Below are positions 21,763 to 33,406 of a stretch of 64,000 bases of DNA, piece after piece (the first letter of the stretch is position 1; each line of letters begins with the position of its first letter). The position numbers were made by a program, and so were the translations under genes. Under the pieces are notes generated by a model. It saw nothing but the letters and a program-made list of their open reading frames with translations, made no database searches and had not been told where the DNA came from. Source of the DNA: Litoditis marina (taxonomy: Eukaryota; Nematoda; Chromadorea; Rhabditida; Rhabditidae); contig OZ038436.1 in assembly GCA_964036275.1 (NCBI GenBank), positions 16,829,904-16,893,903 of the forward strand. The letters are read 5' to 3'.

Positions 21763-21830
21763 CAAAAAAATGTATTGCAGTTTAAAGGACTAAAGCGTTG
21801 GGTTTGGACCTCATAATCGTCTTTTTTTAA
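21763..21830. mobile_element. Hairpin MITE family A, right half
   Basis: Carries TGTATTGCAGTTTAAAGGAC and ends TCATAATCGTCTTTTTTTAA. The left arm is missing. Confidence 0.65.
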
Positions 21831-22585
21831 GGTTATGCTTCGGATTTTTATCAACTTATTAGTATCTTGCCCTTTTCATGCAATTTATCATGTGATTGGA
21901 TGCTAAACAATAATGAACACCATAAATGTTCGTAAACAGGTGTTTTAGTTATAACTGGAACGCATTACTTCCTCCTGGCACTATTTTTCTGTTTTCCATT
22001 CTGTTCCGCTAGAGGTTTATGTACATAGGCTAGGCACCCTTTTTGCAATTTTTCCATCCGGATTCTTTTAAATCTGGCGTTTCCTGGGTTTTTTCGTCTT
22101 CTTTTCCGTATCAAATCAGTTCTTTTCAATCTTTGACTCAATAAATGGGCAATTGTATTTTATTCCGAGAGCACTACAAATGCTAATTCGGAGTTGTGAC
22201 GAATTTGTGAAGTTTTGTTCTCAAAATTTTTGTTGAAAACTAACTCCTCATGAACTCGTTGATCGTTAATTATCATTGCATTCCGAAAAAGGAGGTAATC
22301 GGTCAAATTAAGTACAGCTGTATACGAAATTATACCTCTTTCGCAAATTTACGAATTCAAAATTGTTATTGCTATTTAACTGCGGTCTAGTCTTGTGATC
22401 ATATAGTAAGGGGAACTTCCTCTCTGACCACACATGTAATATTACATGTCAGGAAGTTTCCATTATGTCTACAACTCGTTTTCTGTCGCTATTGCAATCA
22501 GGGAGAATTTTCCTACTGTACAGAAATTACATCCGTATCTTTCCACGGTGTACACTTCGTTGCACCCATCGCAGATCATAGGCTG

Positions 22586-22709
22586 TTAAAGAAGGACGAT
22601 TATGTGGACCAATCCCGTTACATCGGTCCTTTAAACTGCAATTGAAAAATATATTGCGGTTTAAAGGACTGAAGCGTTGCGATTGGACCACATAATCGTC
22701 CTTCTTTAA
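22586..22709. mobile_element. Hairpin MITE family A, best-preserved copy
   Basis: TTAAAGAAGGACGATTATG at the left and the near-perfect inverse at the right, both bounded by TTAA; 124 bp. Confidence 0.85.
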
Positions 22710-23258
22710 TTACAAATTCGCGTTTGGTCGAAACTGTATTGCAACAAATCTAGAGATATAGTGGACCCTGAAGAGACGTCAGACGACGAGGGGAAAATTC
22801 AATATATATGACAGCCACGCTGTATAAACAGTAATTTACTGTTTTGCCACGACGCTTGTTCTGAGATCCCTGACTGCCTACAGTACTCTGTCGAATGTTC
22901 GATTGTCTCTCCCATAACAAACACACAAACCTTCAGTGAGCAATTACAATAAAAGCTCAGAACTAGAGAAGATAAAACACGTCAAATTATTAGTAATACA
23001 ACATGCACGTTTCGTGTCACCCGCAAACGTGACCACCGATTATATTTGTGTGTGTAATATTGAGGAAACAAAACCAGATTATGGAAATTCACCGACTTAT
23101 TGAACGTTTAAAATACATCATAAAATACATTGAGAATGTGCAGAGACCGAGATACCTGGACGGGATACAGGAACACCATATTGTAACAAATTATGAAGTG
23201 AATGAATCAACCTTGAATCTTGAGCTGTGAAGTGTCTCATAGGTGTGAAACAGACCAT

Positions 23259-23496
23259 TATAGTCTTTTTCATTCCTACTGAGACTCCTACAGTAGGATT
23301 TCAAAACTTCCAAGCCGTTTTCCTCACACACTTGTGATCGGAAAGGTTGAGGATTTTCGCACCACATTCTCGTACTCAGGGACAGTACATATACGAGTGT
23401 ATTTTAACTAAATTTTCAGCTTCACAACAGCACAACAGCCTTCGGAAATTTTACAAGGTTACTGTCGGAGTCTCAGTAGGAATGGTGTGAACTATA
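23259..23496. mobile_element. MITE family D, full copy before receptor copy 4
   Basis: Ends TATAGTCTTTTTCATTCC and GGAATGGTGTGAACTATA. The element ends about 19 bases before the acceptor that precedes exon 1 of receptor copy 4, so it makes up the proximal upstream sequence. Confidence 0.8.
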
Positions 23497-24272
23497 CCTA
23501 TGTGCTATTTTTCAGTACATTCCCAAGAAAATGAAGAGAGAATTCAGACTGGTCGTATTTTCTCTCAGTCTTTTTCTTCAGATTCTGGTTATTGTTGTAA
23601 TCATCAAAGGAAAGGTCAGTTTCAACTCGAAAATCTAACAACTGGATCCCAGGAAGAAGTTTCGCAATTTTTCTCATTTTCCGATCCATTGGCAAATGGG
23701 AGAGAAAAATTAGTTCAAAAACCATCAAATGTAATGATGATCAAACTAGCACAATGCTCTTGTTGACCCGGTCCTTTCCCAATGCTGTAGTTCAAGCAAT
23801 TATGCAGATCATACTACAAAACTACTTTCGTTACCCCTTTTACCGGTAACTTTTCTAGGTTTATCATCCAAACCTCCGCTGTCTTCTGCTAGTGATACCG
23901 GCCACATACCTGTGTGTCACTGTCAGCAACTTGTTTTACAACTTTCGCAGACTGTCCCTTATTGATTATTTTGAGCCGTTGGAGAATTTATCTACTTTTG
24001 GTCAGTTGTAATACACACAGGTGTAATTCAGGAAACGAGCAAATCGTGCGCAGAGCAGAGCGGAGCGCTGCATAGATTATATTGTGTTCACAGAACTGCA
24101 AACGTTTTGAAAAGTTTATTGCTAGTTTCTCAGTAGTTTGTGAACCATTTCGCGAGAAATTTTGGGAGAGCAATGAGAAGGCATAAATCTACAAGATCTG
24201 AGAATTACCGTTCGAGATTATTCAGTTGACGAAAATTAGAAGGTCAAACGTCTCGTAAACATGACTTCCGTG

Positions 24273-24297
24273 TGGGGCGGCGGCGGCGGCGGCGGCT
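24273..24297. repeat. GGC trinucleotide repeat
   Basis: About seven uninterrupted GGC units in intron 2 of receptor copy 4, the only such tract in an otherwise AT-rich array. Confidence 0.9.
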
Positions 24298-25159
24298 TGT
24301 TGCACTTATCGGACCATAATTTGAAACAAGGTTTTAGTTTGTAATTTATTGCCACTTTGCAGGGTATCAAGTGATCTGCTACAACATCCTGTGTATTTTA
24401 ATAGAACGGACTTGGGCATTTTCGAAATCAAGCAAGTACGAGAGGAGTTGCACCAATGTCCCTCTCCCCGCTATTATTATGATATCAATGCAGGTGAGAA
24501 TAAAAAGTTGACAATTACCTGGCATTCATTTCCTCTAGCTTTGTTTTCAAAAAGCGCAGCAGACTAGCTAAATATGGATTTTCCTCAGCTGATTTCTTTT
24601 GGACATGTTTTGCAAAGAAATAGAGGGTATTACCGTTCTGCGAAATCACTTGACTGCTCATAAAATTAGTGTTTATAGCTACCCAGAGAAGGTAATTGGC
24701 AGGGTTTGGTTTGGTAGTTGACGTTGGTCAGAAATGACAGACACTAGACACGTCAATCCCACAGCGGATGTACATTTTGTAAATATAAGTCTCTAAGAAT
24801 AAAAAGAAATAGGCAATTTTCAAAATAAATTTTTCTAAAGTGTGAATTTTCAAGTTCATTGATTTCAGATAGTTGTGGCAACTCTGGGGACTGCAGGACT
24901 GTACTATGGTACGTCAATCTCTTGATTTGTAGTGTGGTCCCGCTTAGATTCAGTCTTCATTGCGAAAAGTATGATGTGGCTTATTCTTTACCTAATGCCC
25001 AGAGATCATAATACATCTGAGCTTTAACCTAGTGATTAGTTAGGGCTACAAAAAGGTGACTACAACTTGGTTTGAACTTTCGATTTTCGTTAATTGCACT
25101 ATATCAGAAATAAATTTGCAACTGTTCTAAAATCAGCTAAAGTGAGTGCCAAGTTTATA

Positions 25160-25245
25160 AATTTCTGTCTCTCGCCAAAATCGAACCTGTGAGCAAAAGA
25201 TTCGTGGCAGGGCGCTAACCACTGCGCTATTGGAGTACATGACCC
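25160..25245 (-). repeat. tRNA-derived short element
   Basis: The minus strand gives AGCGCAGTGGTTAGCGCCC and then GCTCACAGGTTCGATTTTGG. Same family as 547-686, in intron 4 of receptor copy 4. Confidence 0.6.
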
Positions 25246-25261
25246 CACGGCGTTCTCAACA

Positions 25262-25480
25262 ACAGCTTTATTGAATAAGGAACTCGCGTCCTCAATTTTA
25301 GACCCTCCGCAAACGATTCGCGTGAAAATATGCGCGATACGCAGCGAATTAGTGCTCCGACCATTCCAAATTGCATCGGGATACAGTGTCCCGCCACGAA
25401 ACCTTTGTGGACGGAGCGCAATACAATTTTAATCGCAAAAATTACTGTAGGCGAGAACGCCGTGACCCGCAAGCTTTGCA
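25262..25480. repeat. Dispersed repeat family J copy
   Basis: Shares GCGCGATACGCAGCGAA, TTTGTGGACGGAGC and GAACGCCGTGACC in the same order with 27395-27590. About 200 bp, no ends recognised. Confidence 0.7.
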
Positions 25481-26509
25481 AACGAACACATGCCTTTCCC
25501 TCCTCCTTTCCGTGGGCGAAGACTATATGAATGACCAAACAGCAACTCGCTACATTCTCGCAGGCGAGATGTAACTAACTTTAATTGTTGATGTGTGTTT
25601 GTAAAGTTGTTCCTGTTGCAGAGATAATTACTGAATCATTAATCACTGGAACTGTATTTGTACTGGAAATCGTAGCTTGTCTGGTGAGTTCCAACTGAAA
25701 TACGCGGAGGTTACAGCCATGATAAACACATACAGAGACAAAATCGTTACGATATGAAACACCTCTAAGTTAGGAAAGGAGCATTACAAGTGTTAACTTT
25801 CCTGGGAAAATGTACATGTTTCATGTATAGCTATCAAATCTACCAAGTACCAAGGCTTAGTGTGTACCTACTCCATGAATTAGATATAAAGGTATTCCTA
25901 CCGTTCCAGGCATTTTTTGTACTTTTTCGCCTATCTAGACGTCGATACGAGACTAATCGAGAAGTTGATTTATCCAACCGATTCACCTTGGCCGAAGGAG
26001 TCAGGTGAAAAGATAGTTAAGATTTTATGGCGTTTATTTTCAGGAGCAGGGCGACACTTCGTTCACCGAATTCCAAAATCGTTCACCGAATTTCCATGAA
26101 ACCCCAGTAGAGATGTTTCTACAGATCGCCTGAGTAGTAAAGTAGTGCTACACCTTTATAAAAGGCGTAAACAAAAAAATTGCATTAGAAAGAGAGGAAA
26201 ATAGGATGAAGGCAATAAATTAATAAATATTAGGGTTGATACAATGATACGGCTTCAGGCCGGAACAGGAAGAATCATCTGAAGTATACCAGTTTTCAGG
26301 GCCAATTCGTTACTTTCGTCTACGGTCGGTGTAAAATGCGGACTAACCACATTGACTCTAGGAATACATCTGGGCAAACTGATTCTTCGACAAAGCGACG
26401 ATTTTCATCCCATTTTACAGAATTTATTGCAAAATATCACAATATTTCTGGTTATCGTACAGGTACGCGTATTCTCCTCTCGCTATTAGAATTTGTCCCA
26501 GGTAAGAGA

Positions 26510-26650
26510 CAATATACGAGAGGTAGTTTGAATTGTCACGTAAATTTAGCATTCTAATGAGGAATCATGTACGTTGTTATTGCACGTATCTGAGTTCTGC
26601 TGTGTTCAACATGTTTCACGTGACTGTGCAATTGGCTAACAGTATAATGC
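26510..26650. mobile_element. MITE family F copy
   Basis: Holds AATGAGGAATCATG and TTCACGTGACTGTGCAATTG. It is in intron 7 of receptor copy 4; a family F element lies in the same intron of copy 5, so it predates their duplication. Confidence 0.65.
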
Positions 26651-26757
26651 CCATTTTCGCTGTGGTGTTTGCAGTTTGATCACCGTAGTTTAAAGATTAT
26701 TCTGTGTTTCTCATATAAGACTAGAGGAGGCTACATCACACTTCAGACAAAACTGAT

Positions 26758-26930
26758 GGGATATATAGGATTTGTCAAACCGTTGTGGACACCGTACCAT
26801 CGATTATGTATGGGGCGGGGTTTGGCGAGCGGCCAGTTCGTCTGCGTATCATTGATCTACACACTCTCTCAACTGCTGGCAGATAATCAACGACCGCTCG
26901 CCCCGCATCGCTCAATCAATCAATTAGTTC
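26758..26930. repeat. Dispersed repeat family C, truncated copy
   Basis: Begins TATAGGATTTGTCAAACCG and stops at CGCTCAATCAAT, without the GAACCCTCTGCTG end seen in other copies. Directly after it comes the remnant of the TM7 exon of receptor copy 4. Confidence 0.75.
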
Positions 26931-27288
26931 CCAGCGGGAGCGTTTTTAGACCAGCTGCTGACTGGCTATAATGAGGTGATATGGTAGACGGTAATGACTG
27001 CGTCAATCAGACTACAGACACATGTTTGATCTTTACTAACACGATTTTCTCATTTGTACGAACGTGCCCTAATTCATAAGTGGTTTTTTTCAGTTGATAA
27101 TAGTGCCGGTGAAACTTATTCTGTCGTCTAGCCGTCTGCGTCTCGTCACCAGGAGGCTGTTTCGTATTTCTCCTCCCTCTAGAATAGAACCATTTGTGGC
27201 CACGGATTTGGGTGGAAAAGTGTTATATGTACCACAGGATGATCAGAAAAGAGTGTACTTCGCTTCTCTCGAAAGAGCTTGGAAATGA

Positions 27289-28679
27289 AATGATATAAAC
27301 GTTTGTAGATTGCATCTATACCGAGTAAACAACTCGAGTAAACAATTTGCACTTATGGAGCACATTACCCATACGATCGATCTCGACTACAGCTTCAATA
27401 AATAACGAACTCGCGTCCTCGCTTTTAAAGCCTCCGTACGCGTAAGATTCGCGCGAAAATTAGCGCGATACGCAGCGAAATAGTGCTGCGATCAGAACGA
27501 ATTGCAGTGGGATCCCGCGACGAAAACTTTGTGGACGGAGCTCAATACAAGTTTAATTACTGTATGCAAGAACGCCGTGACCTGTGAACTGTTGTTAGCT
27601 GTCTCTGCTATTCGAATCTGAACATCAACAATTCGAACCAAACAAAATAAAAAATAGCACAGAAAAACATGAAAATGAAATGAAAAGGACCATATATTTT
27701 TCGGCTGCCTGCAATGAAACTCGATTCGGTGTCTGTACCAAGTACAATAAGTTTCCAAATTACCTAAAACTTTACCGTTGCGAAAATTGAGTTTTCGTTT
27801 CGGTAGCCTGTTTACTTCTTAGTGTCTTGCGCTTTTGGAGCAACTTGTCCTGAGGTTAAATGAACTAAACGTAAATGAACACCATAACCGTAAGTCAACC
27901 GGTGTTATAGCTATAACTGAAACACATTACTTCCTCCTTTCACGTATTCTTTGTTCATTATTCGGCCAAAAAAACTACATACTATTATTGAAATTTGTAA
28001 CCAAGTTGTAATGTTTTTTATTCTAATTTTTTGTGCAAATACTTACTTAACTGTTTCATTATGAACTCTTTGATCTCATTGCATTTCTCATTGCACTTCG
28101 AAGAAATCGCTCAAACTAAGTAGAGCTTTACACAAAATTATGCTTCTTTCGCACATTTACGAATTTCAGATTGTTATTGCTAACTGCGGTATTGTGATTA
28201 TAGTAAGTGGCAGTTCCTCCCCTACCGTGTTCCATATCATTATTACCATTTTTTTCTCAGTCAACATCGTTTTTCTTACTCTCAATTCTCCAATCGGAAA
28301 GCGACTCTCAACATTATGTACTGTCTTGGTGTACATGTTTCACTTATTCTCGAGGCTCTATGGGAGATGACCATGGCTGAGTTGTAGTTTGAACTCGATA
28401 CTCGCCATAATTCACGAATTTCGTTTGAAGAGCAACGGGATCAAACTACAAACACCAGTTGGATAGAGCAACATACATCATATTGCCTTGATTTGCAATA
28501 AGCGAACTCCATATCAGTACTGTTTTCCGGAAACAACTTATGTTTGTGTGTATTAACAACGAAAGCGAACCAAAAGTGAATCAAAGTTTGGAAACTTCCC
28601 AAGAAGTTTTGAATGTCAAAATGTCAAAAATATACACATATGTGGGAATTTGAATGCGTATTCCAGATTCGCAGTGAGA
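27289..28679. other. Spacer between receptor copies 4 and 5
   Basis: No gene supported. 27290-27390 and about 27590-27640 resemble the 3' flank of copy 5 (33407-33560); 27650-28250 resembles the region upstream of copy 4. A family J repeat is at 27395-27590 and a short palindrome with GTAGTTTGA arms at 28381-28462. Confidence 0.6.
27395..27590. repeat. Dispersed repeat family J copy
   Basis: Second copy of the repeat described at 25262-25480. It lies just after receptor copy 4 and is absent from the matching place after copy 5. Confidence 0.7.
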
Positions 28680-31600
28680 ATGAAGAGAGAATTCAGACTG
28701 GTGCTCTTTTCTTTCAGTTTGTTTCTCCAGATTCTGGTTATTGTTGTTATCATCAAAGGAAAGGTAGGTCCTAGCTCAAAAGTAAGAAAAGGTGATATTT
28801 TTACACTGGAAATAGGATTAAGTGTAGGCTTGAAGGCTTGATCCTGAACTGTGTTTTCCAACACGAAAATTTACCGTAGAATCATACCAAACTTTCCAAT
28901 TGAAGAGTAGTTTGAGTAGAAAGAACTATCCCAGCACCTTGGTCACGTGCCGGCCAGCTGGGTCTCTCGCTCCGCGCACTACTCTGCGAAACTTGTATCC
29001 TGGTAGGATGTCAGAGAAATAGCGTACGTTTGAGGAGACGCAGGTTGGAATATAGGTTTTGTCAGACCGCTGTGGACACCGTATCATCGATTTTGTAAGA
29101 GGCGGGATTTGGCGAGCGGCCAGCCAGTCTGCGTATCATTGATCTACACACTCTCTCAACCGCTGGCAAAAATCAACGACCGCTCGCCCCGCATCGCTCA
29201 ATCAATTGAACCCTCTGCTGTCTTCATGGGGAAAATGACGACTATATGAGAGCAGGGATCATGGCAGGTATCGAGTCCAAACTACAATTCCACCGTTTGA
29301 CCAAAGAGTTTTCCAGGTGTATCATCCGAATCTCCGATGTCTGCTTCTAGTCATTCCAGCATCATATTTGTGTGTCACTGTCAGCAATCTTTGTTATAAC
29401 TTTCGCAGAGTCTTCTACGTTGACTATTTTGAGCCTTTAGAAGATTTATCTGTGCTTGGTGAGTCCCACAAAATATTAGACTAATCGGGACTGAGAACAC
29501 AGGTATAAGTCCAGTCGTTCCTACTGAGATTCTGGCAGCATGCCAATTAATAGTCCAGGCTATTTTACACCACTTTGGAATTTTCGAAAAACTGCAAATT
29601 CCGTTTAACCTTTGCCCACTTTCATATGAACACGTGAATAAAAATATTTTCAAAAATGCTTATGTTTGCTCTAAGAAATGGTCATCCGAAAATCTTGGCA
29701 CCATGCCAACGGTTCTCAGTGGGAATGAAACAATCTATTTGAATTCTAGTTTGGTGCTGAAGCTCGGCATGATTCTCGTGCTTTTGCCTGAAACGGGCCG
29801 GGATCAAAGTACAAACATAGTTTCGGACTAATTGGACTATAATGGAAAGTCAGGTTGTGTAGTTTTCCATTCTAGTGCCGTTTTTCAGGTTATCAAGTGA
29901 TCTGCTACAACATCCTGTGTATTTTAATAGAACGGACTTGGGCGTATTTGAGATCAAGCAAGTACGAGAGTAGTTGCACCAATGTCCCCCTCCCCGCTAT
30001 TATTATGATAGCTCTGCAGGTGAGAGGAAAATATAACTGTTTTTAATAAACTAATTGTTCTTGTAATCCCTTCTTCCGGTTACCAAAATACGATTGAAAC
30101 TAAAAACCGTACTTTGGGTAAGATGAAACAGAGACAGGTTGTCGGTGGATATTTGCTTATATAAATGAGTCTCTCTGATTTATTTTGAACATATTCTTGT
30201 CTTGTCTTGAGAGGATGATTAAGATTTCGCGAAATCACTTGACTGTTAGAAAAAATTATTGTTTATCACTACCCGGGCTAAAATAATTGTCATGATTTTG
30301 CTTCGCGGTTGACGTTGGTCAGTAATGACAGATCAGATACGTCAACTAACCACGGAGAATGTTGTTTTGCATGTAGTAGAATAAGTTGTGTTTAGGGTTT
30401 AGAGGAATTCAGCAGGCGGCAGTAAATGTTCACTTCTGCCTTCAATCTTCGGCAGCTTTCATAATTTATGTTGCCGAAAGAGGTAGCAGAAAATAAAAAT
30501 ACACGAAAAATATGATTATCGATCGCGACTATCCCGCCCATACACCTACTACCATTTTTCTGCCACATGTGATATTCTGAACATTCTGAACGGAGATAGT
30601 GGCGGAGATGTGAATTGGAAAATTTTTAAAAAAAAATTCCAGATGGTCGTCGCTACTCTGGGGACTGCTGGAATGTACTATGGTATGTCCGATTCCGGAA
30701 TACTTTTACTCGAACTGGTTGCAGAGTTCATTAGCTCTTTCTATGAGTAAAACGTGAGACGGCCGCGACAATGTCGTTGCCGTCTCAGTTTTAACTGTTG
30801 TTTATCAGCCTGCGTCTCCTCAAAACATATGCTATTTTCATCAGTAAAATTTGTCACGGCAGCGACATTGTCGTTGCCGTCTCAATTTCGACTCAGTCGG
30901 CGGGGGCCGAGTCAGTGATTTCTCAGAGTTTCTGCCGTGTATTTAGTTTGATCCCGCTGCGTTTCCGTTCTTTTGCGAAATGATAATCTGGGCACAGAAC
31001 AAACAACATCTCAGAAACCTATGACCAGTTTAACAATAGCATATAAATCGGATGGTCTAATATTCGATAGTGACTAGCACGTCTACAATTAAGATTCGAG
31101 TACGCTTCCTAAAGTTATATTTGTGTGTACAACGATAATGAGAACTCTTGTTCAGAAATTAGAGCAGATTTAAATATTAAAATATATTCACCTTAGGCGC
31201 TTGAACACGATCGTGGCATACTAAATATGAAAAAAACTTTTCAAATGAGACAGCTCACAAACGTTCCAATAACAGCTTTGAACGACCAAACAGCAACTCA
31301 GCTCTATTTTTGAGCGATAAACACGATTCCATACTACCTAATGTCCATTTGTACCATGTATCAAGCGTGTTCCAGAAATACTCACCGAAGCAGTAATCAC
31401 TGGAACTGTATTTGTGCTGGAGCTGGTAGCATGCCTGGTTAGTTACTAACTGTTCGGGAGATGTAGCGGTATGAACACTACTTTCTTGGGCATATTTAGT
31501 CACGAAATTGAACTATTACTAGTATACTATACATTTCTTCGTTTCTGGTGAGAGTTACATTAAATGTCCACCCTTACCGATCCCTTACATGAAAATTCTG

Positions 31601-33406
31601 ACAGTTTCTTAATTTCAGGCATTTTTCGTACTTTTCCGCCTATCTAGACGTCGATACGAGACCAATCGAGAAGTTGGTCTGTCCAACCGATTCACGCTTG
31701 CCGAGGGAGTCAGGTGTGTGGAAATATGACGGGGAAACCCAAACCCAAACTCTTCAAAATGTTCACAGGAGTTGAGAAAAACAAGTAGAGATCTGTCTGT
31801 GTTTTGACCTCGCAGTATTTCCAGCAAAATTTCTGCGGTGTTGGTAGTGCAAAGTGAGAAAGACAGAGAGCGAGAGAGAGACACAGAGAGAGAGACACAG
31901 GGCGAGAGAGAGAGAGAGAGAAAGATAGACAGAGAGAGTGAGAGAGAGAGAGAGAGAAAAAGAGAGGGAGAGAGAGAGGCGGAGGGCGGAGTCAATTAAT
32001 TTTTCATATATCGTACAAAAATCATTTCAGAGCGAACTCGTTACTATCGTCTACAGTTGGAGTCAAATGCGGATTAACCACACTCACTGCAGGCCTACAT
32101 CTAGGAAAACTAATCATTCGTTCACACGGAATCGTTCCTGATGTAATTCACATGCTGGATAATATTACAATATTATTCGTTGCGGCACAGGTATCTTTTC
32201 TCATATTAGTATTGAATTTCGAAAAAGCAGATTGGTGGCCCATTGGGGCGAATTCTTTATTTAACCCGGTATTTCGGTAACCCTTTCAGTTAACCATTAA
32301 CCGGGTTTACTGTTTTGTTAACCACTAAGTAACCCGTAAATTCGGTGAATTCTATATCTAACCGGGTTTTTAGGTAACCTAACCCTTTTTTGGTAACCTA
32401 TTTTTGAGGTTACCTCAGTAGGTAACCGGTTGGTAACCTAAAATGAAAAACCGGTTACCTGTTTTTCTAAGGCAAAATGTGGTTTTTACCGTTAGTTTGA
32501 ACGGTAACCGAATTTTAGTTTCAGGTTACTTTCAGGTTACCTACCAAGGTAACCTAAAAAAAAGGTTACCAGAAAAGGGTTAGGTTACCTAAAAACCCGG
32601 TTAGTTGTAGAATTGGCCCGTAAATTCCCCCAAAATACATTGTAAGAATGGGTTACAAAGGGGTTAATGACCAGGTTAACCCGGTTAATGGTTAACAAAA
32701 TACCGGGCTCCTTGTGGAATTCGCCAGAATGATGTTTCATTTTCTGGTTGCTGTGGTCGTAGGTTTATCACCAGTGTGTTCAGAACTAATAATCGGATGT
32801 TATACTAGAAGTCAAATGCATAGTCACGTGAAGTGAGCATTCTAATGAGGGAGCGTGCACTTTTTCATTGCAAGTTTCTGAGTTCTGATGTGTTTAACAT
32901 GTTTCACGTGACTGTGCGATTGACTAACAGTATATTCACAGACCCACACATCTTAGATTGCAATTCGACTTGCCCACAGGTAGACCGCGACATTTTAGCT
33001 ACGGTTGGTTCTAGTTGCCAGCTGGTGCCGCTTTTAGACACAGCTGCTCTGGATATAGTCTTGGGTGGTCTTTCTTTTTGGCAGATTGTGAGACTTACTT
33101 ATATGCTCCCCCGACATGCTAAAGATACACAATGTTTGATCGTCACTAAACGAATTCCATTGCTCAATGACTAAGGAATATTAACTAACAAATTCAGATG
33201 TTATTTTTCAGGTCATAATAGTTCCGGTGAAGCTTATTCTGTCGTCTAGCCGTCTGCGTCTCGTCACCCGGAGGCTATTTCGTATTTCTCCTCCCTCTAG
33301 AATAGAACCATTTGTGGCCACGGATTTGGGTGGAAAAGTGTTATATGTGCCACAGGATGATCAGACAAGAGTGTACTTCGCTTCTCTGGAAAGAGCTTGG
33401 AAATGA
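28680..33406 (+). CDS. Sre-like chemoreceptor copy 5, intact (338 aa)
   Basis: Seven-transmembrane chemoreceptor of the Sra/Sre superfamily, predicted to couple odour or pheromone sensing to G proteins in neurons (family knowledge). Exons: 28680-28763, 29317-29458, 29889-30019, 30643-30682, 31376-31437, 31619-31713, 32031-32190, 32980-33087, 33212-33406; every phase closes and the sum is 339 codons with TGA. Approximate layout: TM1 6-26; HPNL then TM2 to 54; TM3 ending in ER at 90-91; TM4 within 108-132; TM5 133-160; loop LSNRFTLAEGVR 174-185; TM6 186-210; TM7 247-275; tail ending YFASLERAWK. The ER and YF..L..W motifs favour Sre over Sra or Srb, from memory. Only copy with a readable TM7 exon. 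The start is the first ATG after an acceptor at 28666; an extra upstream exon is possible. The N-terminus is short for the family. Confidence 0.85.
28935..29045. mobile_element. MITE family B, interrupted relic
   Basis: Carries GAGAAATAGCGTACGTTTG and GGAGACGCAGGTTGGA of family B, then stops where a family C repeat starts at 29046. In intron 1 of receptor copy 5. Confidence 0.6.
29046..29247. repeat. Dispersed repeat family C copy
   Basis: Full-length copy from TATAGGTTTTGTCAGACCG to AAATGACGACTATA, lying against a family B remnant. Confidence 0.75.
29502..29738. mobile_element. MITE family E copy
   Basis: Arms GTTCCTACTGAGATTCTGG and GGTTCTCAGTGGGAATG, with GCAGCATGCCAA and CTTGGCACCATGCCAA inside. 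In intron 2 of receptor copy 5. Confidence 0.7.
31855..31985. repeat. GA-rich microsatellite in receptor intron 6
   Basis: About 130 bp of GAGAGA on the plus strand within intron 6 of copy 5, the same intron that carries the GA tract in copy 1. Confidence 0.9.
32249..32738. mobile_element. Palindromic element built from GGTTACC words
   Basis: Starts GGCGAATTCTTTATTTAACC and ends with the inverse, GTGGAATTCGCC. The interior is made of short self-complementary words (GGTTACC, TAACCGG, AACCGGTT) in both directions, and the two halves are inverted copies around about 32490. It lies in intron 7 of receptor copy 5. A second array of the same type is at 37955-38430, and 62029-62332 shares the end motif. 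Confidence 0.8.
32800..32940. mobile_element. MITE family F copy
   Basis: Holds AGCATTCTAATGAGGGAGCG and TTCACGTGACTGTGCGATTG, ending about 40 bases before the TM7 exon of receptor copy 5. Confidence 0.65.

Larger units (their letters stand above)
17634..23530. other. Spacer between receptor copies 3 and 4
   Basis: 5.9 kb with no gene I can support. It contains two family E elements, a family B relic (about 18375-18450), hairpin family A copies, a family I copy (20655-20900), a family D copy ending just before the first exon of copy 4, and the stretch 21640-22460, which resembles 27650-28250 upstream of copy 5 and so probably includes the receptor's own upstream region. Confidence 0.6.
23531..27288 (+). 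pseudogene. Sre-like chemoreceptor copy 4, TM7 exon destroyed
   Basis: Exons: 23531-23614, 23859-24000, 24363-24493, 24869-24908, 25622-25683, 25910-26004, 26300-26462, then 27094-27288 (last). Motifs: MKREFRLVVFSLSLFLQIL (TM1), HPNLRCLLLVIPATYLC (TM2), YNILCILIERTWAFS (TM3 end), TNREVDLSNRFTLAEGVR, SLLSSTVGVKCGLTTLT (TM6), tail ending YFASLERAWK. All phases fit up to exon 7. The TM7 exon should lie between 26650 and 27093. A family C repeat ends at about 26930, and the sequence after it (26935-26975) still resembles the second half of the copy 5 TM7 exon but runs into TAA and lacks its first half. I therefore call it a pseudogene by disruption, otherwise well preserved and very close to copy 5. 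Confidence 0.75.

Noticed and set aside
28140..28370. 76-codon hydrophobic open frame upstream of receptor copy 5
   Set aside because: A similar region upstream of copy 4 is not open in the same way, and no splice link to exon 1 in phase was found.
32249..32738. Interstitial telomere repeat
   Set aside because: The words are GGTTACC and TTAACCGG in both directions, not the nematode TTAGGC repeat.
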